Below are positions 39,739 to 52,243 of a stretch of 58,856 nucleotides of DNA, one piece after another. A program made the position numbers and the translations under genes. The DNA is taken from NCBI GenBank assembly GCA_030550715.1, contig JAUQOU010000008.1:1-58856 (forward strand), written 5' to 3'. Under the pieces are notes generated by a model. That model saw only the letters and a list, made by a program, of their open reading frames with translations, was not told the origin of the DNA and did not search any database. Each line of letters starts with the position of its first letter. Positions within the stretch are counted from its first letter, which is position 1. The stretch comes from a bacterium (GTDB lineage: Bacteria > Calescibacteriota > Calescibacteriia > Calescibacteriales > Calescibacteriaceae).

Positions 39739-39851
39739 AACAGTTCAAAATATTGCTTTTCCAAGAAATTACCTAAATATCTTGAAAATTGCAAAACGCA
39801 ATACCAATTTCTAAAATTAAATTCAATTTTTTTATAAGGAGGTAAAAACTT

Positions 39852-40253
39852 ATGATTTCACTCAGAAATCAAAAATTAATAGGTATAGGAACAGGGATAA
39901 TATTATCGGCAGCTCTTGTATTATCTTCATGCGCTAGGAAACCCGAAAAAGAGCTTCAGGACGCAAGAAATGCTCTGAAAGAAGTTGAAAACCTTGAAGC
40001 ACCGAAATACACCCCCGATGAGTGGAACTCGCTTCAATCAAAACTCAAAGACGCAGAATCTAAAATAGAAGAAAGAAAATACAAAGAAGCAAAGGAAATA
40101 CTCCTTCAAATCATCTCAGAAGCTCAGGCACTGAAACCTAAGATAGAAGAGGCAAAGAAGAAAGCTGAGGAAGAAGCAGCAAAACAGCAGCAGGCACAAG
40201 AAGGAGCTACAGCTCCGGCAGGAGCTACTCAACCCCAACCACCAGCTCAGTAA
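39852..40253 (+). CDS. Small coiled-coil lipoprotein with Ala/Pro/Gln-rich C-terminus
   Basis: Lipobox VLSSCARK; heptad-like charged region; strong SD aaggaggt. Confidence 0.75.
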   Translation: MISLRNQKLIGIGTGIILSAALVLSSCARKPEKELQDARNALKEVENLEAPKYTPDEWNSLQSKLKDAESKIEERKYKEAKEILLQIISEAQALKPKIEEAKKKAEEEAAKQQQAQEGATAPAGATQPQPPAQ

Positions 40254-40283
40254 TCTTTAATTAAAAGATATAGTCAAATAAAT

Positions 40284-40318
40284 TAGCCCCCTTATCTTTT
40301 TTCAGGATAAGGGGGCTA
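40284..40318. terminator. Perfect 13-bp inverted repeat between convergent genes, candidate terminator
   Basis: TAGCCCCCTTATC (40284-40296) / GATAAGGGGGCTA (40306-40318), 9-nt loop; no long U-tract after it. Confidence 0.7.
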
Positions 40319-40375
40319 TCTCTTTCGCTGAAATTCAAAAATTTCACCTCATCAATTTCAAAAAATTTTTTACTT

Positions 40376-41380
40376 TTATCTTGAACTTTTCCTGGCAAAA
40401 CTTCGCCTGAACCTCAAAAAAGCCACCCTCTGCACAGAGTCCCTTATTCTCTCTTCACTGACCCTTTTCTTTATATCCCTTGAAAATTTCTCAAAAGTAT
40501 CTGCAAGAAGGTTATAATCTGGCTTGCATATCAAAATCGCATCGCACCCCGCTTCAAACGATAAAAGAGCAACATCACTAATAGAACCAAATCCCTTTAA
40601 AGCATCCATAGTCAGATCATCTGTTATAACGCACCCCCTGAAAAAACTTTTCAGCTCTGCAATACATCTTTTTGAAATAGTGCAGGGAAGAGAATCTAAA
40701 TTTTTTAAAACTATGTGAGCGGTCATAATCCCATATACATCATCAGAAACCATCTGAAAAGGCAATATGTGTTTTTTAATTTCTTCCTCATCGCAGTATG
40801 AAACCGGGAGTTCCTTATGTGAGTCCTCAGGAGCAAGTCCATGCCCCGGGAAGTGTTTAGCCACCGGAAGAACTCCGCCAGATCTCATACCCTTTGCGAA
40901 AGCTCTTGCTATTTTTCCAACAGTTTGCGGATGAGAAGAAAAAGCTCTATCTCCTATCACAGAAAAGTTGTATCCGTATAAATCCACCACGGGCGCAAAA
41001 TTAACATCAATACCACAACCTGCAAGAAAAGAACCAAGTTTTTCTCCAAGTTCAAAAACATCTTCATCTGAAATTATGCCTTTTTCGTACATCTCACCTA
41101 TCTGTCTCGCCGGTGGGAGTTCAAAAGGTGGTTTTATTCTCATCACTCTTCCACCCTCTTGATCTACGCAGAAAAAGAAGTTATATCCAACCTTGCCCTT
41201 CAAAGAATACAAGAACTCCCGCAGGTCATCAACGCTATCTGGTATGTTATACGAGAACAGAATAACCCCGGACGGCTTGAATGTTTTCAAAAAATCCACC
41301 GTCTCCTGATCTGCCTCTTTACCCTTTATGGCGACTATGAAAAAACCACCAAGCATAGAAAAAAGTTTATCAAAATTCAA
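40376..41380 (-). CDS. Beta-N-acetylhexosaminidase (GH3, NagZ-like)
   Basis: VDQEGGRVMRIKPPFELPPARQIG, FAPVVDLYG, VAKHFPGHGLAPEDSHKELPV, VITDDLTMDAL. Confidence 0.95.
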   Translation of the reverse strand: MNFDKLFSMLGGFFIVAIKGKEADQETVDFLKTFKPSGVILFSYNIPDSVDDLREFLYSLKGKVGYNFFFCVDQEGGRVMRIKPPFELPPARQIGEMYEKGIISDEDVFELGEKLGSFLAGCGIDVNFAPVVDLYGYNFSVIGDRAFSSHPQTVGKIARAFAKGMRSGGVLPVAKHFPGHGLAPEDSHKELPVSYCDEEEIKKHILPFQMVSDDVYGIMTAHIVLKNLDSLPCTISKRCIAELKSFFRGCVITDDLTMDALKGFGSISDVALLSFEAGCDAILICKPDYNLLADTFEKFSRDIKKRVSEERIRDSVQRVAFLRFRRSFARKSSR

Positions 41381-41381
41381 T

Positions 41382-43523
<2,142 letters not shown>

Positions 43524-43538
43524 TTAAATTGACAGTTT

Positions 43539-45737
43539 ATGAAGAATTTTTCAATACCTCAAAATCGTTTTATGCGATTTTTTGTTTTTGCTATCAATTT
43601 TTTTCTCACCTCAACAATTTTTTCATGCTCAAAGAAAAAGAACCTTGAATTTGCTCTGAAATTCGAAGATATAAAACAAGAGCTTGAAGAAAAATTTGAG
43701 AAAGCAGATGAAACACTCGCAATAAAATTAGAAGACATATTCCAAAACTGTCTTATACCTCTTTATCCTACTGACTCCACATATATATCGTCAATACCAC
43801 AGAAAAATAAGGCGCCTCTTACTTTTCACCTTGAAAAATTTGGATTTGATTTAGCGGAGTCCTTCTTTCTCTCTCACTTTTTAGAAGAATGTCAAACCAA
43901 CACCTGCCAGCTCGCAAAAGATAAAACGAACTACGACATAAAAGAAGAAAGAAAAAAACTACAAGAAGGATATGAAAAGAGCAAAATTGAAATAAACAGC
44001 CAAAGAGGTAATATAATCATTGATGCATTCTACCCGCCTATTCCAACTCAGGTTGTATCAATAATCTCCATAGAATCAGCATCAGAAAAGAAAGCGAGCT
44101 TCAAATTCGCTTCTTCTATCACACTTGAAAAACCCGGAGCTAATATCGTAGAACTTGAAAGCGTAGTCATATACCAGCCCGAAGGAGAAGGAGAGAAAAA
44201 GATTTCATGCTACTCAAAAACAAAAATAACAGGAGAAACAAGAAATCTTGAGATAAAGCTTGTAAAAGGGAATAAGAAAAATTTTGTTCAAGGATATATA
44301 AAATCTGAAAAGGACTGTCCCCAAAAACCATTTATATATCTCAGCTCAAATGAAGAAATATTCGCATCAGAAGCACAAAACCTATGCGATTCTTTTTTAC
44401 CAACATCATCTCTTGAGATTCTCGCCCTGAAAATAAAAGAGAAAGCAGAAGAAGATAATACATACCTTGAAATACTTGAAAAAATATCTGATAAATTTCA
44501 GGTAATGCAAAACGAACTCAATTTTATAAAAATCTCAAACAACATAAACGAAATTTTTCAAAACCTCTCAATAATAAGAATGCTCTTTGATGATGAATAC
44601 TTTAACTCAATCACTCAAAAGATATACGCAACGCGGGATATGCTAAAAAGAGCAAACTTTTCCATTCACTCCAAACTCAAAATACAGCTTTCTGAAAATT
44701 TTTCAGTAGATATAACCTATACGGTAAATCCCTCAACAATAATGTTTTTTGATTTAATTTTTCAGTATTTTTCAGCAGCGGTAGATTACATCTCATCTCT
44801 TGAAAGGGATTTGCCAGAAAACACAAAAAAACTGATAGTTCAGAGAATCAGGAACGAAAATCTGACGAAAAAGGAAATGATGAATATTCTGGTAAGCGCT
44901 CTTAACGCTAGCAGGTCATTTTTGAAAACAAAAGATGAAGAAAAAAGAAAAAAGGCACTTTATGAGCTGGAAAACGCTACAAGCAGAATCACCGACTTTA
45001 TTTACCAAGCTCAAAAAGAAAAAGTGGGATTGATAAAAGCAAAAAACAACTCGGTCTTGATCGGAGATAAAATACTTATAAGCTCAGAAACTTCAAACTA
45101 TCTTTTCAAAACACCTATCACAGAAATTTTTCACAACTTCGTAGAACACAAAGACCTGTATCCTTTCCTATTCCTCATAAAAGACGTGATTTATGGATTG
45201 ATGTCAAAAGAGAACAAAAATACACTGATTTTAGACATAACCGAAAAGATAATCAAAAAATCAAATTATAACGTTTTCAGAATAAACCTGGGAAAAATTA
45301 TTCTCGCAGACCTCAGAGAAATTCTGCCAGCATGGACAAAAGATGGATACTTCGCTATAGAATGGGAGTGCAAGATAGCAAACCTCTCACCTCCGATATC
45401 AGCAGAAAACCTATTCCCAGAAAACATAACATGTGAAGGAGAAATTGAAGATTCTCCACACTTTACCAAAAACTTTGAGTTCTCAGAAGAGATTACAGAT
45501 TCAATAACTCAAAACCCGTTCTTCCCTCAACTTCCAAAAGATAATATTTTCACAAGGTACCCATATATAATTTTCAGAGAACCGAGCTTTTCCGGAGGAT
45601 TAGAGCTTCAAGTATCAGTTCTACCAAATCAATATTTTTGCCAGAGCGAGACCACAAAAAATTTTTTCTTTTCACCACAAGGAAAAGAAGGAATATGCTA
45701 TCTTATATACACCCTTTCTTTTTTGCTCTCGGAGTGA
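43539..45737 (+). CDS. Large hypothetical lipoprotein (732 aa)
   Basis: Signal segment and lipobox TIFSCSKKK; no recognised domain. Confidence 0.75.
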   Translation: MKNFSIPQNRFMRFFVFAINFFLTSTIFSCSKKKNLEFALKFEDIKQELEEKFEKADETLAIKLEDIFQNCLIPLYPTDSTYISSIPQKNKAPLTFHLEKFGFDLAESFFLSHFLEECQTNTCQLAKDKTNYDIKEERKKLQEGYEKSKIEINSQRGNIIIDAFYPPIPTQVVSIISIESASEKKASFKFASSITLEKPGANIVELESVVIYQPEGEGEKKISCYSKTKITGETRNLEIKLVKGNKKNFVQGYIKSEKDCPQKPFIYLSSNEEIFASEAQNLCDSFLPTSSLEILALKIKEKAEEDNTYLEILEKISDKFQVMQNELNFIKISNNINEIFQNLSIIRMLFDDEYFNSITQKIYATRDMLKRANFSIHSKLKIQLSENFSVDITYTVNPSTIMFFDLIFQYFSAAVDYISSLERDLPENTKKLIVQRIRNENLTKKEMMNILVSALNASRSFLKTKDEEKRKKALYELENATSRITDFIYQAQKEKVGLIKAKNNSVLIGDKILISSETSNYLFKTPITEIFHNFVEHKDLYPFLFLIKDVIYGLMSKENKNTLILDITEKIIKKSNYNVFRINLGKIILADLREILPAWTKDGYFAIEWECKIANLSPPISAENLFPENITCEGEIEDSPHFTKNFEFSEEITDSITQNPFFPQLPKDNIFTRYPYIIFREPSFSGGLELQVSVLPNQYFCQSETTKNFFFSPQGKEGICYLIYTLSFLLSE

Positions 45738-47021
45738 TCAGAACCAGAATTTATCAACAAGTTTATCTGCAACAATCTCAAAGACCTTTTCAACATTTTC
45801 TCCAACCCTATACACTTGAATATCTCTTATTATGAACCCGGAAGAAGAGAGCAAGATGTCGGAATATTTTCCCTGTATCTTTGTTATCTTTGAGAATCTG
45901 TACATTTCACCTATATATCTCAAAGTGTCTGCTATTTTTTTTAGTTCGTAGATGTAAAAAGATGTTCTATCTTCTTCATATGGTATTATATCGGCGTAGA
46001 AAACCTTTGAATAATATCTTTTTTCAAGGTATGATTTGATTCCAGACCACATAAATCCGAAGGCAAGAAAATTTCTTGCTCCCGCAAAAGTGAGCTGAGG
46101 TATTATAGCTGCTGAATTCTTTGAGTTATCTAAAATTATCACACAACCTGACTCATCAAATTCTTCTCCAACAATACTCAGGAGTTCTTTATCAGATTTA
46201 TAATTTACATTTTTTTTCTTTGAAATGGTTTTTGCTCTGTTCAAAAGAGAAGGAATAATATCTATTCCCGAGTATTCTAATGAAAATGATACAGAAACCC
46301 CGCTCGCCCAGGAAATACTCAACAAAATATCTTTATACTTTTCGGTATCTTTTCTGAAAAGTATTATCGGGGAACAACCTACTTCTCTTTTTATATATTG
46401 CATAAGAGTCCACCCAAAATGTGAAAAATGCGGGAGAAAAAATATATGGTTTGCCTGAGGGTATGAAACAGGGACAGAAAAATCAATAAAAAAGTAATTT
46501 CGCTCAACATAAAAATTATCTCTTGTGAAGTTCAGAACAACCGAAAACGCTCTGCCTGGAGGAAAGAAATAAAAGTAGTCAAAACCCGTATCAAAGGTTA
46601 TATAAAAACTTTCAAAAGAATCAAATATGTAATCAAAAAAAATGTCAAAAGGAGAATTTTTACCTTCATCATAAGGAAAGAAGAAAATCGTTCTGCCTTC
46701 AACATCATCTTTACCGTAATGTGATAACTCCTTATCAATCATCAGGATAACTTCCGATATTTCAATCGGATAGAAAAAAGTCAGAAGGTTTGGAAATGAT
46801 TCTTTGAGAATTCTTCTGTCCCGAAAAAAATCCTGCCCGAGATGTTGTTTGAGTTCATCGTAATTTTCCACCGCACCAGCAAAATTCCCGTTCTTCAAAG
46901 AATATATAATATCAAGAAGTTTTTTCTCATACTGATTGAACTCATCTGTAAAAGCAGAATATGAAAAAGAGAGAAAAAACAACAAAAAAAAGAGAGAAAA
47001 GCCCTTTTTCAACCTCTCCAT
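45738..47021 (-). CDS. Exported protein, possibly with a periplasmic-binding-protein/LpoA-like fold
   Basis: N-terminal signal peptide; segment VIILDNSKNSAAIIPQLTFAGARNFLAFGFMWSG resembles type I PBP-fold proteins; weak. Confidence 0.5.
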   Translation of the reverse strand: MERLKKGFSLFFLLFFLSFSYSAFTDEFNQYEKKLLDIIYSLKNGNFAGAVENYDELKQHLGQDFFRDRRILKESFPNLLTFFYPIEISEVILMIDKELSHYGKDDVEGRTIFFFPYDEGKNSPFDIFFDYIFDSFESFYITFDTGFDYFYFFPPGRAFSVVLNFTRDNFYVERNYFFIDFSVPVSYPQANHIFFLPHFSHFGWTLMQYIKREVGCSPIILFRKDTEKYKDILLSISWASGVSVSFSLEYSGIDIIPSLLNRAKTISKKKNVNYKSDKELLSIVGEEFDESGCVIILDNSKNSAAIIPQLTFAGARNFLAFGFMWSGIKSYLEKRYYSKVFYADIIPYEEDRTSFYIYELKKIADTLRYIGEMYRFSKITKIQGKYSDILLSSSGFIIRDIQVYRVGENVEKVFEIVADKLVDKFWF

Positions 47022-48070
47022 ATACTTTTTCTCTTTGAAAGGAGTTCTGAAATAATATCTTCAATCCTGTGCCTGACCTCCTGCGAAATCTGGTTCACAA
47101 GAATATCATCTTCAGCAGCCTCTGGGGGATACTCTGTCACATCTATAATTTTCCCAAATTTTATATACCATTTTGAAGGGAAAGGAATAAAACCAAGAGG
47201 TCCTAAAAGAAGCATATTAAGAACAATAGGAAAAGTAGGGAGATTAAAAAGTTTTCCAAGCGAGTCAATCTTAAATATAATAGGATATATCTCTTCTGCT
47301 CCGACGACACCAACAGGGAGAATCGGACTTCTTGTTCTTATAGCGAGTTTTACAAACCCACCCCTGCCGAACCGCTGGAGCTTATACCTCATATAAAACG
47401 GTTTCACAATACCTTTGACACCTTCTGGAAAAACAATAACTGCCTCATCTCTCATCAGAAGTATCTGAGCATTCTCCTGACAAGCTCTGACCCCTCCGAC
47501 TCTGTTCATTATTGTTCCCGCAAATGGGAGGTAATAGACAAAGTTTTCAGCAAGAGGTCTGACATCTCTGTGAGCAGGATGAACCTCCCTCATATAATAC
47601 TTTATCATAGCACCATCAAAAGGCAAAGTCCCCGAGTGATTTGCAACAAGAAGAACCCTTCCTTTCGGAGGAATGTTCTCACCACCTTCAACTTCTACTC
47701 TCCACCACTTCTCATAAAGGAATTTGAAAATCGGTTTTATAAAATCCTCAAATTTTGGGTCATAGCCGAACTCATCTACAACATCTGAATAAATAAGCAT
47801 CTGATAAGCCCTAATTATTTTTCCGAATGAATTCATGTAAAGAGCAGAAAAGATTGGTCTCACCTCATTTATGTATTTTCTGATTATTCCAGCTGCCTCT
47901 TCAAAAGAGAGATCTTTCCTACCAGAGGCATCTTCTATTTCCTTGACCGCTTCTTGAAGAATTTTTCCAGCATCTTTGAAGAGAGAAGATATATTTTTTT
48001 TCTCAACTCTTGCTTTCCGAAAACCCTCAACTATATCCTTTCTCTCATCCCGTTCTATTTCTGTTCTCAT
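47009..48070 (-). CDS. PlsC-like 1-acyl-glycerol-3-phosphate acyltransferase
   Basis: VLLVANHSGTLPFDGAMI, GGVRACQENAQILL, VIVFPEGVKGI, PILPVGVVGAEEIYP. Confidence 0.88.
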   Translation of the reverse strand: MRTEIERDERKDIVEGFRKARVEKKNISSLFKDAGKILQEAVKEIEDASGRKDLSFEEAAGIIRKYINEVRPIFSALYMNSFGKIIRAYQMLIYSDVVDEFGYDPKFEDFIKPIFKFLYEKWWRVEVEGGENIPPKGRVLLVANHSGTLPFDGAMIKYYMREVHPAHRDVRPLAENFVYYLPFAGTIMNRVGGVRACQENAQILLMRDEAVIVFPEGVKGIVKPFYMRYKLQRFGRGGFVKLAIRTRSPILPVGVVGAEEIYPIIFKIDSLGKLFNLPTFPIVLNMLLLGPLGFIPFPSKWYIKFGKIIDVTEYPPEAAEDDILVNQISQEVRHRIEDIISELLSKRKSIWRG

Positions 48071-48178
48071 ATCTATAATTTATTACGGAAGAAAAAATTT
48101 TGTTCTGTTTTTGCAGATAGATAAAAAACGTTTTGAGAAAAATCAAGTTATTAATTTCTGATAGCAAATTTTCATATT

Positions 48179-49036
48179 ATGCCGTTTTGCGTATCACACG
48201 ATGGAGTAAAAATTCACTACGAGATTACTGGAAGTGGGAAAAAAGAGATTTTTTTTATAATGGGACTTGGCGTAGATAAAAGGGGATGGCTCTTTCAAGT
48301 ACCATATTTTTCAGAAAAATACAGGGTTTTTTTAGTAGATAATAGAGGAGTAGGGAAAAGCGATGTCCCGGAAGGATTCTTCTCAACAGAAGACATGGCA
48401 AAAGATATACTATGCATTATGGATAAAGAAGGAGTGGGAAAAGCATATTTTGTAGGTGCATCTATGGGAGGAATGATACTCCAAAAACTCGGTGCGATAG
48501 CTGGCGAAAGAGTTGAAAAACTGGTCCTCGCCTGCACGCTCGCAAAACTTGATGAACACGAAAAAGAACTGATGAAAAAAGGTCTCAAATTCGTAAAAGA
48601 CATAGATATAGATAAAATAGACGAAAACAACATAAAAGAATACATAAAACTTGTCATTGAGTCAGATGCAGAAAGAATATTCAACTTCCTCTCAAAAAAC
48701 ATATTTTCTCCACAATTTCTTGAACAGAACAAAGAACTGATACTGGATTTTTTCAGAAATTACCTTAATGATGGGTTCAAAGTCAAGGGTTTTGCAAAAC
48801 AACTATATGCTATTTTGAATCATGACTCAACAGGAGACCTCGAAAAAATAAAGGCAAAAACTCTGGTCATAACAGGAGATAAAGATAAGATGGTTCCAAA
48901 AGAAAAATCAATTTTCATCGCAAGCAGAATCAAAAACTCAACACTGAAAATAGTAGAAAACGGCTCACACGCCTTTATGTTTGAGATGCCCGATGTCTTC
49001 AATAGAGAAGTTGATAGATTCCTAACCGCTGAATAA
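48179..49036 (+). CDS. Alpha/beta hydrolase
   Basis: HYEITGSGKKEIFFIMGLGVDKRGW, DNRGVGKSDVPEG, FVGASMGGMILQKLG, VITGDKDKMVP, ENGSHAFMFE. Confidence 0.93.
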   Translation: MPFCVSHDGVKIHYEITGSGKKEIFFIMGLGVDKRGWLFQVPYFSEKYRVFLVDNRGVGKSDVPEGFFSTEDMAKDILCIMDKEGVGKAYFVGASMGGMILQKLGAIAGERVEKLVLACTLAKLDEHEKELMKKGLKFVKDIDIDKIDENNIKEYIKLVIESDAERIFNFLSKNIFSPQFLEQNKELILDFFRNYLNDGFKVKGFAKQLYAILNHDSTGDLEKIKAKTLVITGDKDKMVPKEKSIFIASRIKNSTLKIVENGSHAFMFEMPDVFNREVDRFLTAE

Positions 49037-49054
49037 TTTTGCTAAATCAAATTC

Positions 49055-50431
49055 TCATGCCTTACCATTTTTATTTTTCCCATCAAGACCATTCCAGATT
49101 TTGCCGAATATAAGTGGCTTTATATTTTGAAGTGCTTTTTTCAGCTTTTTCATCGCCCTGCTCTCTATCTGCCTCACCCTTTCACGAGTCATACTCATAA
49201 GCTCGCTCACCTCATCAAGTGTTGCTTCCCTACCGTTCAAAAATCCACACCTCAATTCAATAATCTTCCTCTCCTTCGGAGAAAGAACAGTATTTATTAC
49301 CTCCCTTATCTTTTTTATTATATCGTATCTTTCAAGAGAATCAAATACTTCATCTGAATAAATCCAATCCTGAGGTATGCAATCAACGAGCTTTGTGTTA
49401 TCATCGTTATCTTGCACATTCTCTTCAAAAGGTATCGGTTCTTTCACAAGCTTCATAACAACCTCAACCTTTTCAGGGTCAACCTTTAAAATCTTTGCTA
49501 TCTCAAAAGTAGATGGGTCTCTTCCGTTCTCCTGGAAGAAATTTCTCACAACTTTATTTATTTTGTTGAGAAGCTCAACGATATGCCCCGGCATTCTGAC
49601 ATAATGGATGCTATCGTTCATTGTTCGCATTATCGCCTGCCTCAACCATGGAACAGCATAAGTTGAAAATTTCGTTCCTCTCCTCCAATCAAATTTCTCT
49701 ATCGCTTTGGCAAGAACCATGTTGCCCTCCTGAATGAACTCCATAAGGTCCATATTCTTCATATGATATCTTTTCGCGATAGTGACCGCAAGACGCAAAT
49801 TAGATGAATAAATGCGATTGGTCTCCTCTCTCATCTTGACGCTTATTTCATTTACCTTCTCAAGAACACTCTTTATTTTTCTGAGATTCTCATTTTTCAA
49901 AACCATCTCAGGATTTTTTGCCTTTGAAGAATTATACAACCGCTGGATATACATCTTGAGATGATGAATAAGTTCAAGAGTAATTCCTATGCTCTCCCTG
50001 AGCTTAGCTATTTTATCAAAGTATTCCTCCGCCTTTTTTGTATTGCCTGCCTGGATGAAAACGCTTGAAATCTTGTAGTAATTCACCATCTTCGCAATCG
50101 TCATTTTTATCTTTGATGCTAACTCTCTTCTTCTTTTGAAGTTGGATTTTTTCTCAAGGTCTTCGTAATCTGCCTTTGTTATATCAAAAAATTCAGTAGG
50201 GAAAACCGCTGTCTTTACCATCTCATCCAAAATCCTCTCTATCTCCTTCCACGATTCATCTAATGTCATAAGCTCACAAAATATCGTGAGAATATATTTC
50301 TCATTTTTCCTGAAAAGCTCTTTTTCCTCCCTGGCAGAAAGGAGTTCAGATTTTTTCAGGAAGAAAAAATAAGAGTTCAACATCTCCAACCTATCCTCTT
50401 TTGATTCAGAGTATTTTTCTCTTCTTGCCAT
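49055..50431 (-). CDS. rpoD: RNA polymerase sigma-70 factor, RpoD-like
   Basis: NLRLAVTIAKRYHMKNMDLMEFIQEGNMVLAKAIEKFDWRRGTKFSTYAVPWLRQAIMR; region 4 EATLDEVSELMSMTRERVRQIESRAMKKLK; adjacent to dnaG. Confidence 0.94.
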   Translation of the reverse strand: MARREKYSESKEDRLEMLNSYFFFLKKSELLSAREEKELFRKNEKYILTIFCELMTLDESWKEIERILDEMVKTAVFPTEFFDITKADYEDLEKKSNFKRRRELASKIKMTIAKMVNYYKISSVFIQAGNTKKAEEYFDKIAKLRESIGITLELIHHLKMYIQRLYNSSKAKNPEMVLKNENLRKIKSVLEKVNEISVKMREETNRIYSSNLRLAVTIAKRYHMKNMDLMEFIQEGNMVLAKAIEKFDWRRGTKFSTYAVPWLRQAIMRTMNDSIHYVRMPGHIVELLNKINKVVRNFFQENGRDPSTFEIAKILKVDPEKVEVVMKLVKEPIPFEENVQDNDDNTKLVDCIPQDWIYSDEVFDSLERYDIIKKIREVINTVLSPKERKIIELRCGFLNGREATLDEVSELMSMTRERVRQIESRAMKKLKKALQNIKPLIFGKIWNGLDGKNKNGKA

Positions 50432-50509
50432 AGCTCGTTATCCTCCTCTGCTGAAAAATTTTTACGCACTTTTTTTAACAAGACCCGCCAAAAAAAGCCC
50501 AGTTCATTT

Positions 50510-52243
50510 TCAAAATTTTCTGGTTCTGCGTCCGCTCTTGCTCTTTACCCCTTCAAGAATAGAGAGCTTTTTAAGAAGGAGAAGGTACCTCTGCTTTTTC
50601 ACAGGGTCATCTGTTGCGCTCTTGCTGATAGCAGATAACTCCCTCCTTATCCCCTCTATCGCAACCCTTCTCAGTATGCTTTCAAGAAGCTCCTCCCAAC
50701 CAAACTCGGGATATTCCTTATCTTCAAGAAGTATGTCTATCATCAGCTTTTTAGATTGTTCATCTGCAAAAAGCAAAGCTAACTCCACGCTTGAAGATGT
50801 AGATAAAAGCAAGTTCAGAACATCCTTGACCTCTTTGCTCGTTATGTAATCTATATAATCTTTTATGTATTTGAGCGACTCTTTCTTGTTGAGAGCAAAC
50901 CTCAAAATCTCCAGCTCATACTCGGGTATATTTATATCTACCTTCCTTTTTAATGTAGATGGTTTTGTGAGACGCTTTATATCTGCTTTGAAAGATGAAT
51001 AAGATAGTCCGACTCTTTCACAGATTTCTTTTATATATATTTCCGCCTGAGTTTGTGATTCATGACTTATTATTGATATAAGCTCCTGAACTTTCAGGAT
51101 TGACCTCGCAAGCTGGACTGAATCTTTTTGCTCTTTTGCAGGAAGTATCAGGCTCTCACTCGCGTATATTATACCGTCCTTTACTTCAAGGTCAGAGATT
51201 GAACCACCTTTTGCAAGGAAAGAATCAGGGTCTTCACCATGAGGGAGGAGACAAACTTTCGGAATAATTCCAGCTTTTAGAAAGGTTTCAAGGTTTTTCA
51301 AAATCGCCTTTTTCCCCGCGTCATCTCCATCAAACATAAAGATCACATCGCCACAGATTCTTTTCAAAAATGCGATGTGAGATTGAGTTATAGCTGTTCC
51401 AAGACAGCTTATCGCATATTTCACACCTGCCTGATGCAGAGCGATAACATCAAAGTATCCTTCCACGATAACACATCTTCCGTATAATCTCATCTCATCT
51501 ATGGCTTGAAGGATACCGAAAAAGCTCTCCCTTTTTTTGAAAACTGGACTTTCAGCAGAGTTTATATATTTTGGGGAGAGATTTTCGTCAAGGACTCTTC
51601 CGCCAAAAGCGATGACCTCTCCCTTTGAATTAACTATTGGGAAGATGAGCTTTTTTCTGAAAATGAAGACAAGGGATTTATCAGCTTTTCTTATGCTTCC
51701 GGTCATGCAAAGGGTATCAGGGTCAAACCCTTCTTTAAGGAGAGCAGATGGTATAACGAAAGGGTCTTCGGGAGCAAAACCAAGAGAGAAAATTCCCCAC
51801 ATATCTTCGTTTATTTTGCGCCGTTTGAGATAATCACGGGCAGGGCTTCCCTCTTTTGAGTTGAAAAATTTCCTGAGGAGGAAAAGGATATGAGCGTTAG
51901 CTTGAATAATTTTTCTTGCACTTTCCCAGTTTTCCTTGGATATATCTGGTATGACAACGGGATAGTATTTTTCCGCAAGATAAGAGATAGCTTCTTGAAA
52001 AGAGATATTTTTTACTCGGGAGATGAAAGAGATAACATTACCACCGACACCACAACCGAAGCAGTTGAAAACCTTTTTATCTTCTCTGACGCGCAGAGAT
52101 GGTTTTGTATCTGGATGGAACGGGCAGAGTCCATACCAATCTTTTCCTATTTTTTTGAGGGATACATATTCAGATATAACTTCGACTATATCAATTCTTT
52201 CAAGGAGCTCTCTTACAATTTCTTTTTTTTCTTGGTAGGTCAT
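50510..52243 (-). CDS. dnaG: DNA primase
   Basis: Zinc-binding CPFHPDTKPSLRVREDKKVFNCFGCGVGGNVISF; TOPRIM IVEGYFDVIALHQAG and FMFDGDDAGKKA. Confidence 0.97.
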   Translation of the reverse strand: MTYQEKKEIVRELLERIDIVEVISEYVSLKKIGKDWYGLCPFHPDTKPSLRVREDKKVFNCFGCGVGGNVISFISRVKNISFQEAISYLAEKYYPVVIPDISKENWESARKIIQANAHILFLLRKFFNSKEGSPARDYLKRRKINEDMWGIFSLGFAPEDPFVIPSALLKEGFDPDTLCMTGSIRKADKSLVFIFRKKLIFPIVNSKGEVIAFGGRVLDENLSPKYINSAESPVFKKRESFFGILQAIDEMRLYGRCVIVEGYFDVIALHQAGVKYAISCLGTAITQSHIAFLKRICGDVIFMFDGDDAGKKAILKNLETFLKAGIIPKVCLLPHGEDPDSFLAKGGSISDLEVKDGIIYASESLILPAKEQKDSVQLARSILKVQELISIISHESQTQAEIYIKEICERVGLSYSSFKADIKRLTKPSTLKRKVDINIPEYELEILRFALNKKESLKYIKDYIDYITSKEVKDVLNLLLSTSSSVELALLFADEQSKKLMIDILLEDKEYPEFGWEELLESILRRVAIEGIRRELSAISKSATDDPVKKQRYLLLLKKLSILEGVKSKSGRRTRKF

